Shown one piece after another: positions 6,004-6,785 of a stretch of DNA of 6,785 nt. The stretch is from JBLIAZ01 sp047631875. GTDB lineage: Bacteria > Bacteroidota > Bacteroidia > Flavobacteriales_C > GCA-002722245. The position numbers and the translations under genes are program-made. How positions within the stretch are numbered: position 1 is the first letter of the stretch; each line of letters opens with the position of its first letter. Under the pieces are notes generated by a model. The model did no database searches. It saw nothing but the letters and a program-made list of their open reading frames with translations, and had not been told where the DNA came from. The DNA lies in NCBI GenBank assembly GCA_047631875.1, contig JBLIAZ010000144.1, forward strand, positions 1 to 6,785, written 5' to 3'.

Positions 6004-6785
6004 TTACATTACCACAACTGATTTTAAAACTTGGGTAGCACCTCCAGACTGTACATGAATAAAATAAATACCGCTTTTTTCTAGTTGAACTTCAACTTGC
6101 TTTTGATCAATTGATGGATTAATTGACTGAACCAATCTTCCAGACTGATCGTAAACTGTAACCTTATCTATTCTTAATTGGCCGCTGAGCAAAAACCTTC
6201 CCGTGCTTGGGTTAGGAGACATCGAATAGTTCAATAAATGATTTAAATTTATTGATTGTACATCTTCACAAGCTGCCTCGCTCCATGTCGCTTTGTCTTC
6301 TTTCTGGTAATTTGAACTGGTCTTAGCTAAAGTTAAATCCGCGACACGAACGCACTCCAAGTCATTATTTTGAGTAACATCACAAGAAGACAGCATTGAC
6401 GAGTTATGTAAATTCAACTTCTTCAGTTTAGTATTATTCAAATTAGCCTCTTCCAAATTCATGGCCTTTTCAAGGAAATTCTCATCAGAAATATCAACGC
6501 TGTCAATAATTATTTTTTTTAATGAATTTAAACTGTGAGTTGCATCATTTTCATAAAGCTTCATAGACTCAATATTTTTCACATTTCTTATTTCTAGATA
6601 CACCAGGTTTTGATTCTCGCCAAATTCATTATTGGCCAATGAGTAACTCCATCCATCGCTCTTATCTTGATGTTTAGGTAAATCATATAATACTACAGAA
6701 TCAGGTCGGAAAGTTCTTTCAAAATTGACATAATATAAATTAGGGCAATTACCTATTTCCACGTAAGTCGGTTGATACGGTAAGT
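6004..6785 (-). CDS. Leucine-rich-repeat protein with T9SS sorting domain, 5' end missing
   Basis: The frame is open to the right edge, so the GTG at 6762 is an internal valine codon and the real start lies outside. About 259 residues are visible. The first part (to about residue 145) has degenerate leucine-rich repeats such as LVYLEIRNVKNIESMKLYEN, LKKIIIDSVDIS and LEEANLNNTKLKKLNLHNSS. The repeat block closes with NNDLECVRVAD and an Asn-Tyr-Gln/ATWSEAAC segment, the capping pattern (NxxLxCVxVDxxxxxxxNWxxxxxAxWSExC) typical of secreted Bacteroidota LRR proteins. The last 75 residues are a T9SS type A sorting domain: YSMSPNPSTGRFLLSGQ, then VTVYDQSGRLVQS, then LEKSGIYFIHVQS. The protein is therefore exported and surface-attached or released. 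LRR proteins of this kind are thought to bind proteins or glycans, and the ligand is unknown. The N-terminal signal peptide should lie beyond the window. The stop is TAA at 6004-6006, and a hairpin terminator follows at 5814-5856. Confidence 0.88.
   Translation of the reverse strand, partial: LPYQPTYVEIGNCPNLYYVNFERTFRPDSVVLYDLPKHQDKSDGWSYSLANNEFGENQNLVYLEIRNVKNIESMKLYENDATHSLNSLKKIIIDSVDISDENFLEKAMNLEEANLNNTKLKKLNLHNSSMLSSCDVTQNNDLECVRVADLTLAKTSSNYQKEDKATWSEAACEDVQSINLNHLLNYSMSPNPSTGRFLLSGQLRIDKVTVYDQSGRLVQSINPSIDQKQVEVQLEKSGIYFIHVQSGGATQVLKSVVVM

Noticed and set aside
6760..6762. GTG at 6762 as start of the LRR gene
   Set aside because: The frame stays open to the right edge with compatible sequence (LPYQPTYVEIG), and no signal peptide follows the GTG.

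Overview
The window looks like a chromosomal segment of a marine or freshwater Bacteroidota (Flavobacteriia/Cytophagia type). The evidence is three C-terminal type A sorting domains of the type IX secretion system (T9SS), AT-rich DNA, and a TAnnTTTG-like promoter element. No phage, transposase, tRNA, rRNA or CRISPR sequence is visible.

Left part (1-1856, + strand): three tightly packed genes that probably share one transcript. The first is cut by the window edge and encodes a MORN_2/YwqK-type repeat protein. One base later begins a small exported protein that looks like an outer-membrane beta-barrel. It overlaps by 8 bases a 254-residue cytoplasmic-looking protein that I do not recognise.

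Centre (1937-4585, - strand): an 882-residue secreted enzyme, convergent with the first cluster. It has a signal peptide, an N-terminal NodB polysaccharide deacetylase with intact catalytic motifs, an Ig-like segment, two PKD domains around a carbohydrate-binding-like jelly-roll, and a T9SS sorting domain. It should be exported by Sec and T9SS and act on an extracellular polysaccharide. The gene is flanked by two similar 22-base direct repeats (18/22 identical).

Intergenic block (4586-4927): two rho-independent-type hairpins point at each other, and their T-rich trailers are the same 19-base sequence in inverted orientation. The block probably insulates the deacetylase gene on both sides.

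Right part (4928-6785, - strand): first the remains of what looks like a broken T9SS cargo gene (4928-5764). An in-frame stop separates two same-frame pieces, and two compensating frameshifts are inferred. After a spacer with a strong hairpin comes the 3' part of a leucine-rich-repeat T9SS protein that runs off the right edge. The minus-strand genes therefore form a run of surface or secreted proteins separated by terminators, each probably its own transcription unit. I see no complete novel defence or mobile system. The most unusual items are the unknown protein at 1092-1856, the mirrored terminators, the repeats around the deacetylase, and the decaying cargo gene.
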